The notes below the pieces were generated by a model that was not told the DNA's origin, did not search any database, and was given only the letters and a program-made list of their open reading frames with translations. A DNA stretch of 64,000 nt. It comes from Edaphobacter sp. Its GTDB lineage: Bacteria; Acidobacteriota; Terriglobia; Terriglobales; Acidobacteriaceae. The stretch spans positions 186,001 to 250,000 of the forward strand of contig NZ_JAPWKF010000010.1 of the NCBI RefSeq assembly GCF_028283685.1, in the 5' to 3' direction. Made by a program: the position numbers and the translations under genes. Positions 35,910-45,213 of this stretch are shown one piece after another. The first letter of the stretch is position 1. Each line of letters starts with the position of its first letter.

Positions 35910-36464
35910 ATGGCATCGTTTGAGGAAAGCCTGGCATTGCTGTCGTCCACCAGAAGCGACGAGTCGCAGATCGACGTCGCCGCGCTGGTGGAGATGCACT
36001 CCCGGCTGCTGTTTCGCGTCGCTCACTCGCTGCTGCGGTCGCGCAGCGAGGCCGAGGACGTGGTGCAGGATACCTTCCTCCGCGTGCTGGAGCATCCGTA
36101 TGCCATGTCCGGCGTGCGCGAGCCGCGCCTGTGGCTGGCGCGCATCGCCTGGAACCTTTCGCTGGACCGCATCCGGCGGCGCAAGACGAGGCCGTCGGAT
36201 GCGGAGTTTGTCGATACGCTGATCGCACCGGGCACACCGGCCGACAGGGCGCTCGACGAATCACGCCGTATGCATGCCGCGCTGCGCGAGATTGAACGCC
36301 TGCCCGCGCAGGAGCGGCATGTGCTTCTCCTCACCTCACTCGAAGACCTGGACACAGCGGAGATCGCGACCGTCATCGGACGCAGCGACTCCGCCGTCCG
36401 TTCCCTGCTGTTTCGCGCACGCACGCGGCTGCGCGAACGGCTGGAGAAAGCAGGCTACCGATGA
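35910..36464 (+). CDS. ECF-family RNA polymerase sigma factor
   Basis: The 184-residue protein has sigma region 2 (about 32-95, with RSRSEAEDVVQDTFLRVLEH) and region 4 (about 125-180, with LPAQERHVLLLTSLEDLDTAEIATVI broken over two helices and a DSAVRSLLFRARTRLRERL recognition helix). These bind -10 and -35 elements of target promoters. The stop overlaps the start of the next gene by 4 bp (ATGA), so expression is coupled. The third gene follows with no gap. Such an arrangement normally means the second gene encodes the anti-sigma factor. The ECF subgroup cannot be assigned by eye. Confidence 0.93.
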   Translation: MASFEESLALLSSTRSDESQIDVAALVEMHSRLLFRVAHSLLRSRSEAEDVVQDTFLRVLEHPYAMSGVREPRLWLARIAWNLSLDRIRRRKTRPSDAEFVDTLIAPGTPADRALDESRRMHAALREIERLPAQERHVLLLTSLEDLDTAEIATVIGRSDSAVRSLLFRARTRLRERLEKAGYR

Positions 36465-37078
36465 ATCCTGAGAACAACATGAATCCCGTCGATAAAATTC
36501 TGGGCGCTATGCGCGATGCCGAGCCTTCTGCAGGTATGGAAGCCCGCATTCTTCAAACGCTCGACACCCGCAGCCGCGATGGTTATCGCGAGCATGAGCA
36601 ACGGCCGTCGCTGCTGGCGCGACTGCGCTGGGTTCCTGTCGCCGCGCTTGCGGTGCTGGCTGTGGCTGTCGTCGTCAACCGCAGTGCTCATCGCGACGAT
36701 CAGACATCAGCGACGACGACTCACCGATCAGCTGCAGCCACTCCGCGTTCAGGCAGCGTGATCGCTCCGCAGACCACTGCCGCTCTACCGGCGGCGGTAT
36801 CCGCGCCGCGTCGTCGCATGCCTGCGGTGAAGGCCGATGCGGCGCAAGTGCAGGCGGCTGCCGAACAGATGAAAGATGCGAGCGTTGCGGTCAGCCATCC
36901 CGCGCCACCAATCCCCGTCACGGCGCAGGAGCGGCTGCTGCTGCGTTATGCGCGCGGCGGCCACACCGACGATCTTGCCCAGATCAGCAACGAACGCAGA
37001 GCCGCCGAGGACGAGCAGGAGAAGACGGCGTTCCAGGCGTTCTTCAAACCACCACCCCCCATCAAGATTGGAGAGTAA
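36461..37078 (+). CDS. Single-pass membrane protein, putative anti-sigma factor
   Basis: I do not recognise the family. The 205-residue product has a 50-residue cytoplasmic N-terminus (MNPVDKILGAMRDAEPSAGMEARIL), one transmembrane helix at about 58-76 (VPVAALAVLAVAVVV) and an Ala/Pro/Thr-rich periplasmic part ending in KPPPPIKIGE. Position (overlapping the sigma gene by 4 bp) and topology fit an anti-sigma factor. The zinc-binding HxxxCxxC motif of ZAS-type anti-sigmas is absent; there are no cysteines at all. It may also be a partner of the secretin-domain protein that follows immediately. Confidence 0.68.
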   Translation: MNPENNMNPVDKILGAMRDAEPSAGMEARILQTLDTRSRDGYREHEQRPSLLARLRWVPVAALAVLAVAVVVNRSAHRDDQTSATTTHRSAAATPRSGSVIAPQTTAALPAAVSAPRRRMPAVKADAAQVQAAAEQMKDASVAVSHPAPPIPVTAQERLLLRYARGGHTDDLAQISNERRAAEDEQEKTAFQAFFKPPPPIKIGE

Positions 37079-37885
37079 ATGACAACCCTACGTACTCCGC
37101 TTCGCCTGCTTGCAGGTGCTGCCTTTCTCTCGGCCATCACGCTGACCGCCACGGCACAGACGCCTGAGCCGCAGAAGCCTGCCGTTACGGCTGCACCGGC
37201 AACGACTGTTGGCCCGCACGATCCGAGCCGCCGCATGACGGTAGCGTCAGTGCATACTTTTTATCTCAAAAACGCGACCAGCCAGCAGGAGCAGAACGAG
37301 ATTCTGACCGGGCTTCGCAATATTGTCGATCCAACCACGAGACTTTTTCTCTCTCCGGCGCAGAACGCAATCGTGGCGGGTGGAACAGATGACCAGGTCG
37401 CGCTAGCTCAGTCGATCATCGAAGCACTCGACAGGCCGCGCAAAACCTATCGACTGACTTATACGCTGATCGACTTCGATGGAATGAAGCGGGTGGGGGA
37501 TCAGCACTACAGCACGGTGGCCGTTCCAGGGCAGCACGTCAGCTTGAAACAGGGCAACAAGGTGCCCATCATCACTGGGAGCTACCTGAAGGGAGAGCCG
37601 AATATGCAGGAAAACCAGGTCACCTATCTCGATGTAGGCATGGATTTCGACGTTACTCTCGACGACTCCGCAGATACGCTTCGTCTGAAGACCAAGGTCT
37701 CGCAGTCGAGCGTGGTTGAGGATCGAACCGTAGCTGCAGCGATGCAGGACCCAATTCTGCGTCAGTCTGTCTTTGAGGGCAGCGCTGCGCCGATGCTGGG
37801 CAAGCCGCTGACTATCGGCTCGCTCGACATCATCGGCACGACGCGGCGCATCGAGATCCAGGTGCTGGTCGAGCCGATCTCGTAG
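37079..37885 (+). CDS. Exported protein with secretin-type N-domain
   Basis: The ATG directly follows the TAA of the preceding gene. The 268-residue protein has a signal peptide (ending near LTATAQ, residue 27). A segment at about 55-125 (HTFYLKNATSQQEQNEILTG, then TRLFLSPAQNAIVAGGTDDQ and IIEALDRPR) has the alternating pattern of the NolW/secretin N1-like domain. A beta-rich C-terminal part follows. A true secretin is two to three times longer and carries a membrane-spanning C domain, which I do not see. It may be a periplasmic N-domain-only protein. Function is unknown, and its coupling to an ECF sigma factor is notable. Confidence 0.65.
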   Translation: MTTLRTPLRLLAGAAFLSAITLTATAQTPEPQKPAVTAAPATTVGPHDPSRRMTVASVHTFYLKNATSQQEQNEILTGLRNIVDPTTRLFLSPAQNAIVAGGTDDQVALAQSIIEALDRPRKTYRLTYTLIDFDGMKRVGDQHYSTVAVPGQHVSLKQGNKVPIITGSYLKGEPNMQENQVTYLDVGMDFDVTLDDSADTLRLKTKVSQSSVVEDRTVAAAMQDPILRQSVFEGSAAPMLGKPLTIGSLDIIGTTRRIEIQVLVEPIS

Positions 37886-37925
37886 TCTTGCTGTTCTGTG
37901 GCGGGAGGCTCTGCGTTCGCGCATC

Positions 37926-38357
37926 ATGCACGAGGCTCCCGCTACAATCTCCCCCATGATGTTTCTTCTCGCCGACGCGCTTCCGCAGGCATGCATGGCA
38001 GGCACCTTTCACTCCAAGGGAGGGATTCCTCTCGCCATTACGATCTGCGGCCTTGTGGTTGCCGTCTTCTCTCTGGCGAAGGGGTTGGCGTGGCTGCGGG
38101 AAGAGGTGTTGGCCGACCGCATCGGCCATACTCCGCCTGACCGGCATGCAGCGAAGGGATGGCTGCTGGGCGCATGGGTGCTGGTGCCGCCCGCATGGCT
38201 CTTTATCGAGGATGTCTTCCTCTTCCGGCTCTTCGGCAAGGCGGAGTGCTTCGCGTCGTTTCAGTACGCGCAGGAGATCGTCTTTCGCGGATGGTTTGTG
38301 CTGGTGGCAGTGCTGACGATGCTGTACTTCGGGCGGACGATCTTCGGCAGGAAATAG
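37926..38357 (+). CDS. Small multi-pass membrane protein, unknown
   Basis: I do not recognise this 143-residue protein. It has three hydrophobic segments (about 33-55, 79-98 and 119-137). The start is uncertain: ATG at 37926 or the ATG pair at 37956, neither with a clear ribosome-binding site. The stop is 1 bp from the end of the convergent Rieske oxygenase gene. The hydrophobicity pattern and normal codon use argue that it is a real gene, but nothing indicates a function. Confidence 0.55.
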   Translation: MHEAPATISPMMFLLADALPQACMAGTFHSKGGIPLAITICGLVVAVFSLAKGLAWLREEVLADRIGHTPPDRHAAKGWLLGAWVLVPPAWLFIEDVFLFRLFGKAECFASFQYAQEIVFRGWFVLVAVLTMLYFGRTIFGRK

Positions 38358-38358
38358 C

Positions 38359-39468
38359 CTAGCTGCGCCAGTGCAGCGTGACCGGGCCGGGCAGCGGATG
38401 CTCGCCGGTTCCCTTCAGCCTTGCCTGCTTGAGTGCGAAGTACCACTTGGCGGGCTTGTCGGCGTCGTCGATCAGCATGAGGCTGGGGTGGTAGCGCAGG
38501 CCCTGCGCCTGCTCGATCATGGTCTGCTGGTCCTGCCGCACGAACTTCGCGCCAAAGTAGGTTGCGATGGGTTTGACCAGCGGCACGTGATAGAAGATGT
38601 TCCACGCCGCCAGCACGTCGATGCGGCAGGTGGAGGGCGTGATGGGCGTGACGGTGGTCAGGCTGGCGAACCACTTTTCTCCGGCGCGGATGGTCTCGTA
38701 GCGGCGGTTGGGAAGGACGAAATCGATGGTCGTGGTGACGTCTTCGCCATAGACACCGAGCAGCTTGTAGGGCGCGGAGTTTTTGCTGGGCGCGTGCGAG
38801 GACATGCGGAAGCCCGCGTTGCGGCCGTTGTGCGAGGGGTCTTCGATGGGCTCGAAGTGCTTGGTCTTCTCGTGGATGCTGGCGGCGGAGCGCCACCACC
38901 ATGCCTGGTGGACGAAGGGGCCGTGCGCGGGGTCCATGAGGCCGATGATGCCGTGGTCGACGTTGCAGGGCAGGTCGGCGACGAGGTGCGCGGAGCGATA
39001 CTTCCCGGAGAACTTAGGCAGTTCGGGCACGGGCGGCAGGGCACCGAGAGAGCGTCCGGCACCGGCCTCGGGCACGTAGACCCAGGCGTAGCCGTCGCGC
39101 TCCTCGCAGGGATAAGCCCCGGCGTAGATCTTGCCGGGTTCGAGGCCGTCGTGGCTGGTGAGCGAGGGAATCTCGGCGCACTGGCCGCTGCAGGGTTCGA
39201 ACTTCCAGCCGTGATACTTGCACTGCACGTGCTCGCCATCAAACCAGCCGGCAGAGAGCGGAATGCCGCGGTGCGGGCAGAGATCGCGCATGGCGAAGAG
39301 CTTGCCGTCCTTCTTGCGGCCCAGCACGAGCGGCACGCCGAGCAGCAGAGCGGTGGTCATCTTGCCGACCCGCAGCTCACGCGAACGCAGTGCGGGATAC
39401 CAGTCGCCGAAGATGAGTTCGGCGGCCGGACCGGGAGTCTGCGAGTTGAGCTGAACGAGATCGCTCAT
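38359..39468 (-). CDS. Rieske non-heme iron oxygenase
   Basis: I use the ATG at 39468 (MSDLVQLNS) rather than an upstream GTG. The 369-residue protein has a Rieske [2Fe-2S] domain (about 20-120) with CPHR (C64, H66) and CKYHGW (C83, H86). A C-terminal catalytic domain follows, with an iron-ligand segment VDHGIIGLMDPAHGPFVHQ. The architecture is that of ring-hydroxylating or PaO/VanA-like oxygenases that use a separate reductase. No reductase or second subunit is nearby, and the substrate is unknown. It converges with the small membrane-protein gene. Confidence 0.88.
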   Translation of the reverse strand: MSDLVQLNSQTPGPAAELIFGDWYPALRSRELRVGKMTTALLLGVPLVLGRKKDGKLFAMRDLCPHRGIPLSAGWFDGEHVQCKYHGWKFEPCSGQCAEIPSLTSHDGLEPGKIYAGAYPCEERDGYAWVYVPEAGAGRSLGALPPVPELPKFSGKYRSAHLVADLPCNVDHGIIGLMDPAHGPFVHQAWWWRSAASIHEKTKHFEPIEDPSHNGRNAGFRMSSHAPSKNSAPYKLLGVYGEDVTTTIDFVLPNRRYETIRAGEKWFASLTTVTPITPSTCRIDVLAAWNIFYHVPLVKPIATYFGAKFVRQDQQTMIEQAQGLRYHPSLMLIDDADKPAKWYFALKQARLKGTGEHPLPGPVTLHWRS

Positions 39469-39591
39469 GAAGGAACCAGTCACACTCTACGATAAAGCAC
39501 CGTGATGCAGGGCACGGGTGGCGCTTGCGTGCAGAAATAGGCGAAGCATGAGGCAGGGCTTCTACCTGAGACGAAACGGCATTCGCATCTG

Positions 39592-39623
39592 TCCATGGGG
39601 CAAGCTATCCATGGGGCAAGCTC
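39592..39623. repeat. Direct duplication of a 16-bp unit
   Basis: TCCATGGGGCAAGCTA is repeated at once as TCCATGGGGCAAGCTC. It lies in the 277-bp spacer between the Rieske gene and the oxidase operon, which contains no gene. Confidence 0.7.
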
Positions 39624-39688
39624 GGACCTTTGCTGCAGCAGCGTCTCTCCCGGTGCGCCGCCGATCTCCGGGGCTGTTTCGCAGCCAG

Positions 39689-39724
39689 ATAAATGCGGCC
39701 CTCGAAGGGGCCGCATTTATTTGG
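39689..39724 (-). terminator. Terminator of the ACIII-caa3 operon
   Basis: A long stem (AAATGCGGCCC from 39691, pairing with GGGCCGCATTT to about 39719) with a short loop is flanked by AT-rich ends on both sides. It lies 22 bp past the stop of the last oxidase gene and could also work on the plus strand. Confidence 0.87.
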
Positions 39725-39745
39725 AACAGGGCTGCTTTTGCTCGT

Positions 39746-40084
39746 TTACCAGAGTCCCCACGCGCGGCTCATGTAGTCGCTCAGCGTCATGGTGATCAGG
39801 ACCAGGAAGGTGAAGAAGCCGGCGGTGACGGTCAGCTTGATCAGTTTGGACTGATAGAAGACGTGCATGAAGAACAGGATCACGACCGTGCCCTTGACGC
39901 AGGCGATGCCAACGGCGAGAACCGGGTTGAGGATGCCGAGGTCGACAAACGCCGCGGCCACCGTAAGACCAGTGAGGATGAGCAGCGAGACGTAGACCAG
40001 GATATAGGTGCCCGGGCCGATGATGTGATGCTCAGAGTGCTCCGGATTGGTCACGTTTGCCGGGTCATGGTATTGAGACGACAT
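39746..40084 (-). CDS. Cytochrome c oxidase subunit IV (caa3 type)
   Basis: This 112-residue protein has three transmembrane helices (about 28-46, 53-76 and 85-105). It matches the prokaryotic subunit IV family by size, hydrophobicity and position, with HIIGPGTYILVYVSLLILTG at the start of the first helix. It is a small non-catalytic subunit that stabilises subunits I and III. It is the last gene of the operon and lies about 21 bp after subunit III. A terminator follows. Confidence 0.88.
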   Translation of the reverse strand: MSSQYHDPANVTNPEHSEHHIIGPGTYILVYVSLLILTGLTVAAAFVDLGILNPVLAVGIACVKGTVVILFFMHVFYQSKLIKLTVTAGFFTFLVLITMTLSDYMSRAWGLW

Positions 40085-40105
40085 GATCTTCTCCTATAAA
40101 TGCGG

Positions 40106-40864
40106 CTACGTGCCGGGGTGTCGATTGATGAGATAGAGCAGCGGGAAGAGGAAGATCCACACAATATCGACAAAGTGCCAGTACAGGCCAAAGTTTTCTA
40201 TCGGTGCGACGTACCCTTCGGTGAACTCCCCTCGATTCGCCCTGTAGGTCAGCCAGAACAGCAGCACGATACCGATGACCATGTGCAGCGCATGCATTCC
40301 GGTCATGGCGAAGTACAGAACGAAGAAGAGCTGGGTCTTCTGCGCCATGTCTGGCGAGAGCGGCTCTTCAACAGGCTTGCCGGTCTTGGGGTTCAGCGGA
40401 GGATTGACGAACTCCGTGATATCGAAGTGGGCTCCGGGGATGTGATGCTTATCCCACTTCTCCTTGTACTCGACGGCCTTGACACCAAGGAAGGCGAGAC
40501 CCGCGATGTTGGTGAGGATCAGGAAGAGGACAAGCAGGCTCTTCTTGCGAACCTCTGCTGCCCAGACGCCCAGCGCCATGAAGAAGCCTGAGCTGATCAG
40601 CACCGCCGTGTTTACCGTTCCCAGGGGAATGCTGAGCTGGTTCGACGCGGCGACGAAGGCCGGGTTGTACCAGTTGCGGTAGAGCAGGTAGGCGAAGAAC
40701 AGACCGCCGAAGAACATGATTTCGGTCAGCAGGAACAGCCACATGCCGAAGGTACCCGCTTCGCGCTGCTGCTCCTCCGTCTCGAAGTGATGACGGAGCT
40801 GCGGCAGTTCGACGTGGTGCTCCTCTACGTGAGTATCGTGTGTCGCTACGATCGCGTTATCCAA
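40106..40864 (-). CDS. Cytochrome c oxidase subunit III
   Basis: The 252-residue protein has a hydrophilic N-terminus (about 30 residues) and then typical subunit III helices. The segments [20 protein letters not shown] near residue 40 and [20 protein letters not shown] at the end are diagnostic. The loop between helices carries an insert of about 50 residues. The start overlaps the end of the subunit I gene by 8 bp. Subunit III binds no metal but helps proton uptake and stability. Confidence 0.94.
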   Translation of the reverse strand: MDNAIVATHDTHVEEHHVELPQLRHHFETEEQQREAGTFGMWLFLLTEIMFFGGLFFAYLLYRNWYNPAFVAASNQLSIPLGTVNTAVLISSGFFMALGVWAAEVRKKSLLVLFLILTNIAGLAFLGVKAVEYKEKWDKHHIPGAHFDITEFVNPPLNPKTGKPVEEPLSPDMAQKTQLFFVLYFAMTGMHALHMVIGIVLLFWLTYRANRGEFTEGYVAPIENFGLYWHFVDIVWIFLFPLLYLINRHPGT

Positions 40865-42524
40865 CGGTCGTCACCTCTTGTTCCGTCTTGTGGGCAAGCC
40901 ACTCGTAGTCATAGGCCTCGTGATCCATCACGGGCATCTCGATGAAGTTCTCGGTCAGCGGCGGGGACTGGATCTGCCATTCCAGGCCAGTCGCCTGCCA
41001 GGGATTATTACCCGCGATCTTGCCGTATTTCAGCGACCAGAGCAGGTACAGAACCGGCATCAGGAAGCCAAATCCGAGAACCGTGGCGCCAGCCGTCGAA
41101 AGGACGTTGAGCACCTGGAACTCCGGCGGATAGGAATGATAACGACGAGGCATGCCGAGATAGCCCAACATAAACTGCGGCATGAAGGTCAGGTTGAACC
41201 CGATAAAGCTGGTCACCGCGGAAAGCTGCGAGATCGACTCCGGGTACATCCGGCCCGTCAACTTCGGCCACCAGAAGTGCAGACCTGCCAGGAAGGCCAT
41301 CAGCATGCCGCCCACCATCACGTAGTGGAAGTGCGCGACGATGAAGTAGGTCTCGGTGAGATGGATGTCCATGCCGAGCGAACCGAGGAAGACGCCGGTC
41401 AGACCGCCGATGGTGAACAGTCCGATGAAGGCCAGGGCATAGAGCATCGGGGTCTCAAAGGTGATCGAGCCCTTTTGCATCGTGAAGGACCAATTGAAGA
41501 CTTTGATCGCTGACGGAACAGCTACAAGCATGGTCAGCAGGGAGAAGACGAGCGCCGAGTAGTTCGAGACACCCATGATGAACATGTGGTGCGCCCAGAC
41601 AAAGAAGCCGAACAGCGCGATCGCCACGGAGGAGAACGCGACCGCCGAATAGCCGAAGACGCGCTTGCGGCTAAACGTCGACATGACCTCGGAGATGACG
41701 CCGAACCCCGGCAGAATCATGATGTACACGGCAGGGTGCGAGTAGAACCAGAACAGATGCTGGAACAGCAGCGGATCGCCGCCCTTGGTCGGATCGAAGA
41801 CGCCGATGCCGATCGTGCGCTCAAGAACCACCAGCACCAGGGTGATCGCCAGAACCGGAGTGCCCAGAACCATCAGGACCGAAGCCGCATAGTTCGACCA
41901 GACAAACAGGGGCAGGCGGAACCAGGTCATTCCCGGGGCGCGCATGCGATGGATGGTGACGATAAAGTTCAGGCCGGTAAAGATCGACGAGAATCCGACG
42001 ATGAAGACCCCAAGCCCAGCCGTGACCACGTGCGTGTTCAGGTAGTGAGTCGAGAGCGGCGTGGTGAACGTCCAGCCGGTATCGACACCGCCGAGGACGA
42101 TGGCCGCCGACAGGAAGATCGCGCCGAACATGTACAGGTACCAGCTCAGCAAGTTGATCTTGGGGAACGCAAGATCTCTGGTTCCGATCATGATCGGGAT
42201 CAGGAAGTTGCCGAGGGTCGCGGGGATCGAAGGCACCAGAAACAGAAAGATCATGACGATGCCATGCATCGTGAAGAGCTTGTTATAGGTATCGGAGGCG
42301 ACCAGGTCCGGCTGGGGCGTCAGCAGCTCCAGGCGGATGAGGCCGGCAAAGGTGCCGCCAACGAGGAAGAAAAAGGTGATCGAAATCAGGTACAGGATTG
42401 CGATCCGCTTGTGGTCGGCAGTAAACAGCCAGCTCAGGATGCCGTCCTCAGCGTTGATATAGTTCTTCTTCGGGATTACGGCCGTCTTTTGATCCGGCAG
42501 ATTCACAATGGTTGCTGCGCTCAT
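40857..42524 (-). CDS. Cytochrome c oxidase subunit I, A2-type
   Basis: The 555-residue protein has the 12-helix heme-copper core. The CuB/heme region reads YSHPAVY (residues 261-267). The glutamate of the D-channel in mitochondrial-type oxidases (HPEVY) is therefore replaced by alanine, with a Tyr-Ser pair ahead of it, which is the signature of A2-type caa3 oxidases. Other markers are HHMFIMG and [11 protein letters not shown] with the heme ligand histidines. It reduces oxygen to water and pumps protons in the inner membrane. Its start overlaps the end of subunit II by 4 bp. Confidence 0.96.
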   Translation of the reverse strand: MSAATIVNLPDQKTAVIPKKNYINAEDGILSWLFTADHKRIAILYLISITFFFLVGGTFAGLIRLELLTPQPDLVASDTYNKLFTMHGIVMIFLFLVPSIPATLGNFLIPIMIGTRDLAFPKINLLSWYLYMFGAIFLSAAIVLGGVDTGWTFTTPLSTHYLNTHVVTAGLGVFIVGFSSIFTGLNFIVTIHRMRAPGMTWFRLPLFVWSNYAASVLMVLGTPVLAITLVLVVLERTIGIGVFDPTKGGDPLLFQHLFWFYSHPAVYIMILPGFGVISEVMSTFSRKRVFGYSAVAFSSVAIALFGFFVWAHHMFIMGVSNYSALVFSLLTMLVAVPSAIKVFNWSFTMQKGSITFETPMLYALAFIGLFTIGGLTGVFLGSLGMDIHLTETYFIVAHFHYVMVGGMLMAFLAGLHFWWPKLTGRMYPESISQLSAVTSFIGFNLTFMPQFMLGYLGMPRRYHSYPPEFQVLNVLSTAGATVLGFGFLMPVLYLLWSLKYGKIAGNNPWQATGLEWQIQSPPLTENFIEMPVMDHEAYDYEWLAHKTEQEVTTVG

Positions 42525-43567
42525 GGCTTCACCACCCCCGTGGTATCTTGCGGAGTCACCTGGTTGGACTCCGACGTGGTCAGCGTCTGCTGCACACGAT
42601 AGTTCGTCTTGAGGGACTTAATGAATTCCACCAGATCGATCAGTCCCTCTTCGCTGATCTGCCCCTGGTAGGTGGGCATGATGGGCGCGTAGCCCACAGG
42701 AACGTGCTGCGACGGGTTGAGGATCGTATCGCGGAGGAAGGCCTCGTTGACCAGAACCTCGCTGCCGTTGGCCAGCTTCAGTTTACTTCCGTAGACGTTG
42801 GCCAGGTTGGGACCGCGGGAGGTCGCCGAACCGGAGTGGCAGGAGTTGCAGCCCATGCTGGCGAAGAGACGCTCGCCGTTCTGCGCCAGCGACATGCCGC
42901 TGGTCGACTCCTCGGTCCACTTCTTGTAATCATCCGGGGTCAGTACGGTGACTTCGCCGATCATGCCGGAGTGCTTGGTGCCGCAGTACTGGGTGCAGAA
43001 GATATGGTAGGTGCCGGGTGTCGTCGCCTCGAACCAGACGGTTGAATAGCGGCCCGGGATGACTTCACGCTTCACGCGGAAGTCGGGGATCGAGAAGCTG
43101 TGGAAGACGTCCTGCGAGATCATCGTCAGCTGGATGGGCTGGCCGGTGGGAACATGCAGCGAGTTGATCTCGTGCTGGCCGCCCTGGTGCTCCGCCTTCC
43201 ACATCCACTGCTTGCCGACGACGTAGATGTTCATCGCATTGGCCGGAGGATTGAAGATGCGGAAATAGAGCAGCGCGCCCCAGACGAAGCAGATGAGGAA
43301 CAGCGCCAGCGGGATAATGGTCCAGGTCGCTTCGAGCAGCGTCGAGCCCTCAACCTGCGTGGCGATGGGGCTGCGCTCCTTGCGGTAGCGGATGGCGAAC
43401 CCAAAGACCAGCGCACCCACCAGCGTCAGGCCGACGATGGTGATCAGCAGCAGGAAGAAGTAGAGCGCGTCGGTGTACGGAGCGATCGTCGACGCCTCGC
43501 GCGGGAACAGCGCCGAAGCGTTGAGCCACTTCACCAGAAATTGCCACAGTACGGGACTGATATGCAT
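42521..43567 (-). CDS. Cytochrome c oxidase subunit II with C-terminal cytochrome c domain
   Basis: The 348-residue protein has two N-terminal transmembrane helices (about 31-56 and 75-98) and a periplasmic CuA domain with [10 protein letters not shown] and [12 protein letters not shown], which provide the copper ligands. A fused C-terminal cytochrome c domain carries CNSCH at residues 240-244 and a distal methionine (IMPTY). The fusion defines a caa3 oxidase. Electrons pass from ActE or another cytochrome through this heme to CuA and subunit I. It is the first oxidase subunit gene, about 10 bp after the SCO gene. Confidence 0.95.
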   Translation of the reverse strand: MHISPVLWQFLVKWLNASALFPREASTIAPYTDALYFFLLLITIVGLTLVGALVFGFAIRYRKERSPIATQVEGSTLLEATWTIIPLALFLICFVWGALLYFRIFNPPANAMNIYVVGKQWMWKAEHQGGQHEINSLHVPTGQPIQLTMISQDVFHSFSIPDFRVKREVIPGRYSTVWFEATTPGTYHIFCTQYCGTKHSGMIGEVTVLTPDDYKKWTEESTSGMSLAQNGERLFASMGCNSCHSGSATSRGPNLANVYGSKLKLANGSEVLVNEAFLRDTILNPSQHVPVGYAPIMPTYQGQISEEGLIDLVEFIKSLKTNYRVQQTLTTSESNQVTPQDTTGVVKP

Positions 43568-43576
43568 CGTTACCCT

Positions 43577-44482
43577 TTATCCATTCTCTTTCTTCGTCAA
43601 ATCGTGGTCACGTCCGAGCTTCGCGTCCTTGCGGAACATCAGAAACATGAAGCCTCCCAGCCCTGCCACCGTCACCATGCCCCCAAGCTGGACCACGCGC
43701 GCGATCACCAGGGAATGCTTGTTGGTCTGCGGATCGTAGTGATAGCAGTAGGTGAGAATGTTGGCGACCGGTGACCCAATCTTGTTGTCCGAGGCCTCGA
43801 TCAGCCCCAGCAAAATATCCTTCGGCGAGTACTCCACGCCGAGGTAGTACTGCGCCAGCTTGCCCTCGCTTGTAACCACCTCGATCGAGCTGGCGTGCGC
43901 GAACTGCGTCAGCCTGCCGTCGGGACCGGGGACGCGGACGTAGCCAAAGCCAACCGCGTCGGTCACCTTGTCGATGGCCTGGCGCTGGCCGGTGAGAAAG
44001 TGCCATCCGTTGGCAGTCTCAGGTTGGCCGTAGCGCTTCAGGTAGAAGGCCTTCTTCTTGGCGGCCATCTCCGGCGTCTCCGCCGGGTCGATGGAGATCA
44101 CCACGATGTTGAAGTCCTTGCCCGGCGTAAGGTGCACCATCTCCAGCGCACTGGTCAGGCCGTCCATCTCCTCCGAGCAGAGCATCGGGCAGTTGTAGTA
44201 CACCAGCGTGACGATGGCGGGGTGCTTGCCGAAGTAATCGCCAAGCTTAACCGTCTTGCCGGTATCGTCGACAAACTGCGCGTCGAGAGGCAGCTGCTGA
44301 TTCAGCTTCTGCGTCACGCCGACCTTCTGCAGCACCTGCGGCAGCTGATCTCCCGAGTTCTCGCCCGAAGCCTTGTCGGCGTAGCTGGCAACCTGCGCCG
44401 TGAGCGGAGCCGACAGGAACGCGCAGGCCAGAGCGGCTACTGCCACCCGTCCCACCTTCCGTGCTGTCATCCAATCGCTCAT
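43577..44482 (-). CDS. SCO1/SenC family copper chaperone
   Basis: The 301-residue protein has a signal sequence (about 1-30), a thioredoxin-like domain with the copper-binding CPMLC (C98, C102) and a conserved histidine in FAHASSIEV. There is also a C-terminal transmembrane helix (about 265-285), unlike typical SCO proteins that have an N-terminal anchor. It delivers copper to the CuA site of subunit II. Position directly before the subunit II gene fits this. A short gap separates it from the single-TM protein gene upstream. Confidence 0.9.
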   Translation of the reverse strand: MSDWMTARKVGRVAVAALACAFLSAPLTAQVASYADKASGENSGDQLPQVLQKVGVTQKLNQQLPLDAQFVDDTGKTVKLGDYFGKHPAIVTLVYYNCPMLCSEEMDGLTSALEMVHLTPGKDFNIVVISIDPAETPEMAAKKKAFYLKRYGQPETANGWHFLTGQRQAIDKVTDAVGFGYVRVPGPDGRLTQFAHASSIEVVTSEGKLAQYYLGVEYSPKDILLGLIEASDNKIGSPVANILTYCYHYDPQTNKHSLVIARVVQLGGMVTVAGLGGFMFLMFRKDAKLGRDHDLTKKENG

Positions 44483-44544
44483 CGTCTGCCTTCGCTTCCT
44501 GAATCGCCTGTTGTACCGGTACGGCCTGTTGCTCTACGTGCGGC

Positions 44545-45213
44545 TTACTTGTTTACCGGAGCAAGTGCTGCGTGCTCGGCGTTCTCAGCCCTGCTGAAGT
44601 CCATCTTCTGCTTACGCTCTTCGATCTGATCCTGCTCGTAGCCGGTGCGCGCAAAGCCATCGGTCAGCGGTGCGGTCACGACCGGAACCGCCTCGCCGGC
44701 CATCAGCTTCTCGGTGCTCGGCGCCTCGGCATGAACCGGGAGGCCGCGCTGAGCGATCAGCTCCATCGCGCGCTCGATCGGGATACGGACGCCATCCTCG
44801 CCAGACACGCTGGAGTAGTGCTCGAGCATAAGGTCTTCGCGTGCGTGCAGGTCTGCGGTCTGCTGCAGACCGTCATCGGTCTCCATGCGGGGCGTGGGGA
44901 AAGAGTCGGTCAGCTTCTGGAGAACCTTCTGCTGCATCTCCGGGTTGCTGGCCAGGTTCTCGCGCTCACGAGTCGTCTTTACGCCCGCCATCTCGTTCCA
45001 CTTGGTCACCGGGCCGTCGGCCTTGATGAGGGCTCCGTTGATCACCTTACCCATGACGAAGCAGAAGGCAAAGAAGACGACCAGGAAGACCACCAAGCCG
45101 GAAATGAAGACGAGCACGCCATTAGCGTTGACGTCAGAGATCTCGTAGCCCGGATCATCCGCCGAGTGACCGGGGGTGTAATGGGATTTGTGCTCGTGAT
45201 CGTTAGTGGGCAT
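44545..45213 (-). CDS. Single-TM protein of the ACIII-caa3 operon, unknown
   Basis: I do not recognise this 222-residue protein. It has a histidine-containing hydrophilic N-terminus (about 1-30), one transmembrane helix at about 32-56 (NGVLVFISGLVVFLVVFF) and a long hydrophilic, probably periplasmic, domain with no cysteine or heme motif. The start overlaps the end of actF by 11 bp, so it is translationally coupled to ACIII. It may be an accessory ACIII subunit or an assembly factor that joins ACIII to the oxidase. The latter fits its place between actF and the SCO/oxidase genes. Confidence 0.72.
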   Translation of the reverse strand: MPTNDHEHKSHYTPGHSADDPGYEISDVNANGVLVFISGLVVFLVVFFAFCFVMGKVINGALIKADGPVTKWNEMAGVKTTRERENLASNPEMQQKVLQKLTDSFPTPRMETDDGLQQTADLHAREDLMLEHYSSVSGEDGVRIPIERAMELIAQRGLPVHAEAPSTEKLMAGEAVPVVTAPLTDGFARTGYEQDQIEERKQKMDFSRAENAEHAALAPVNK

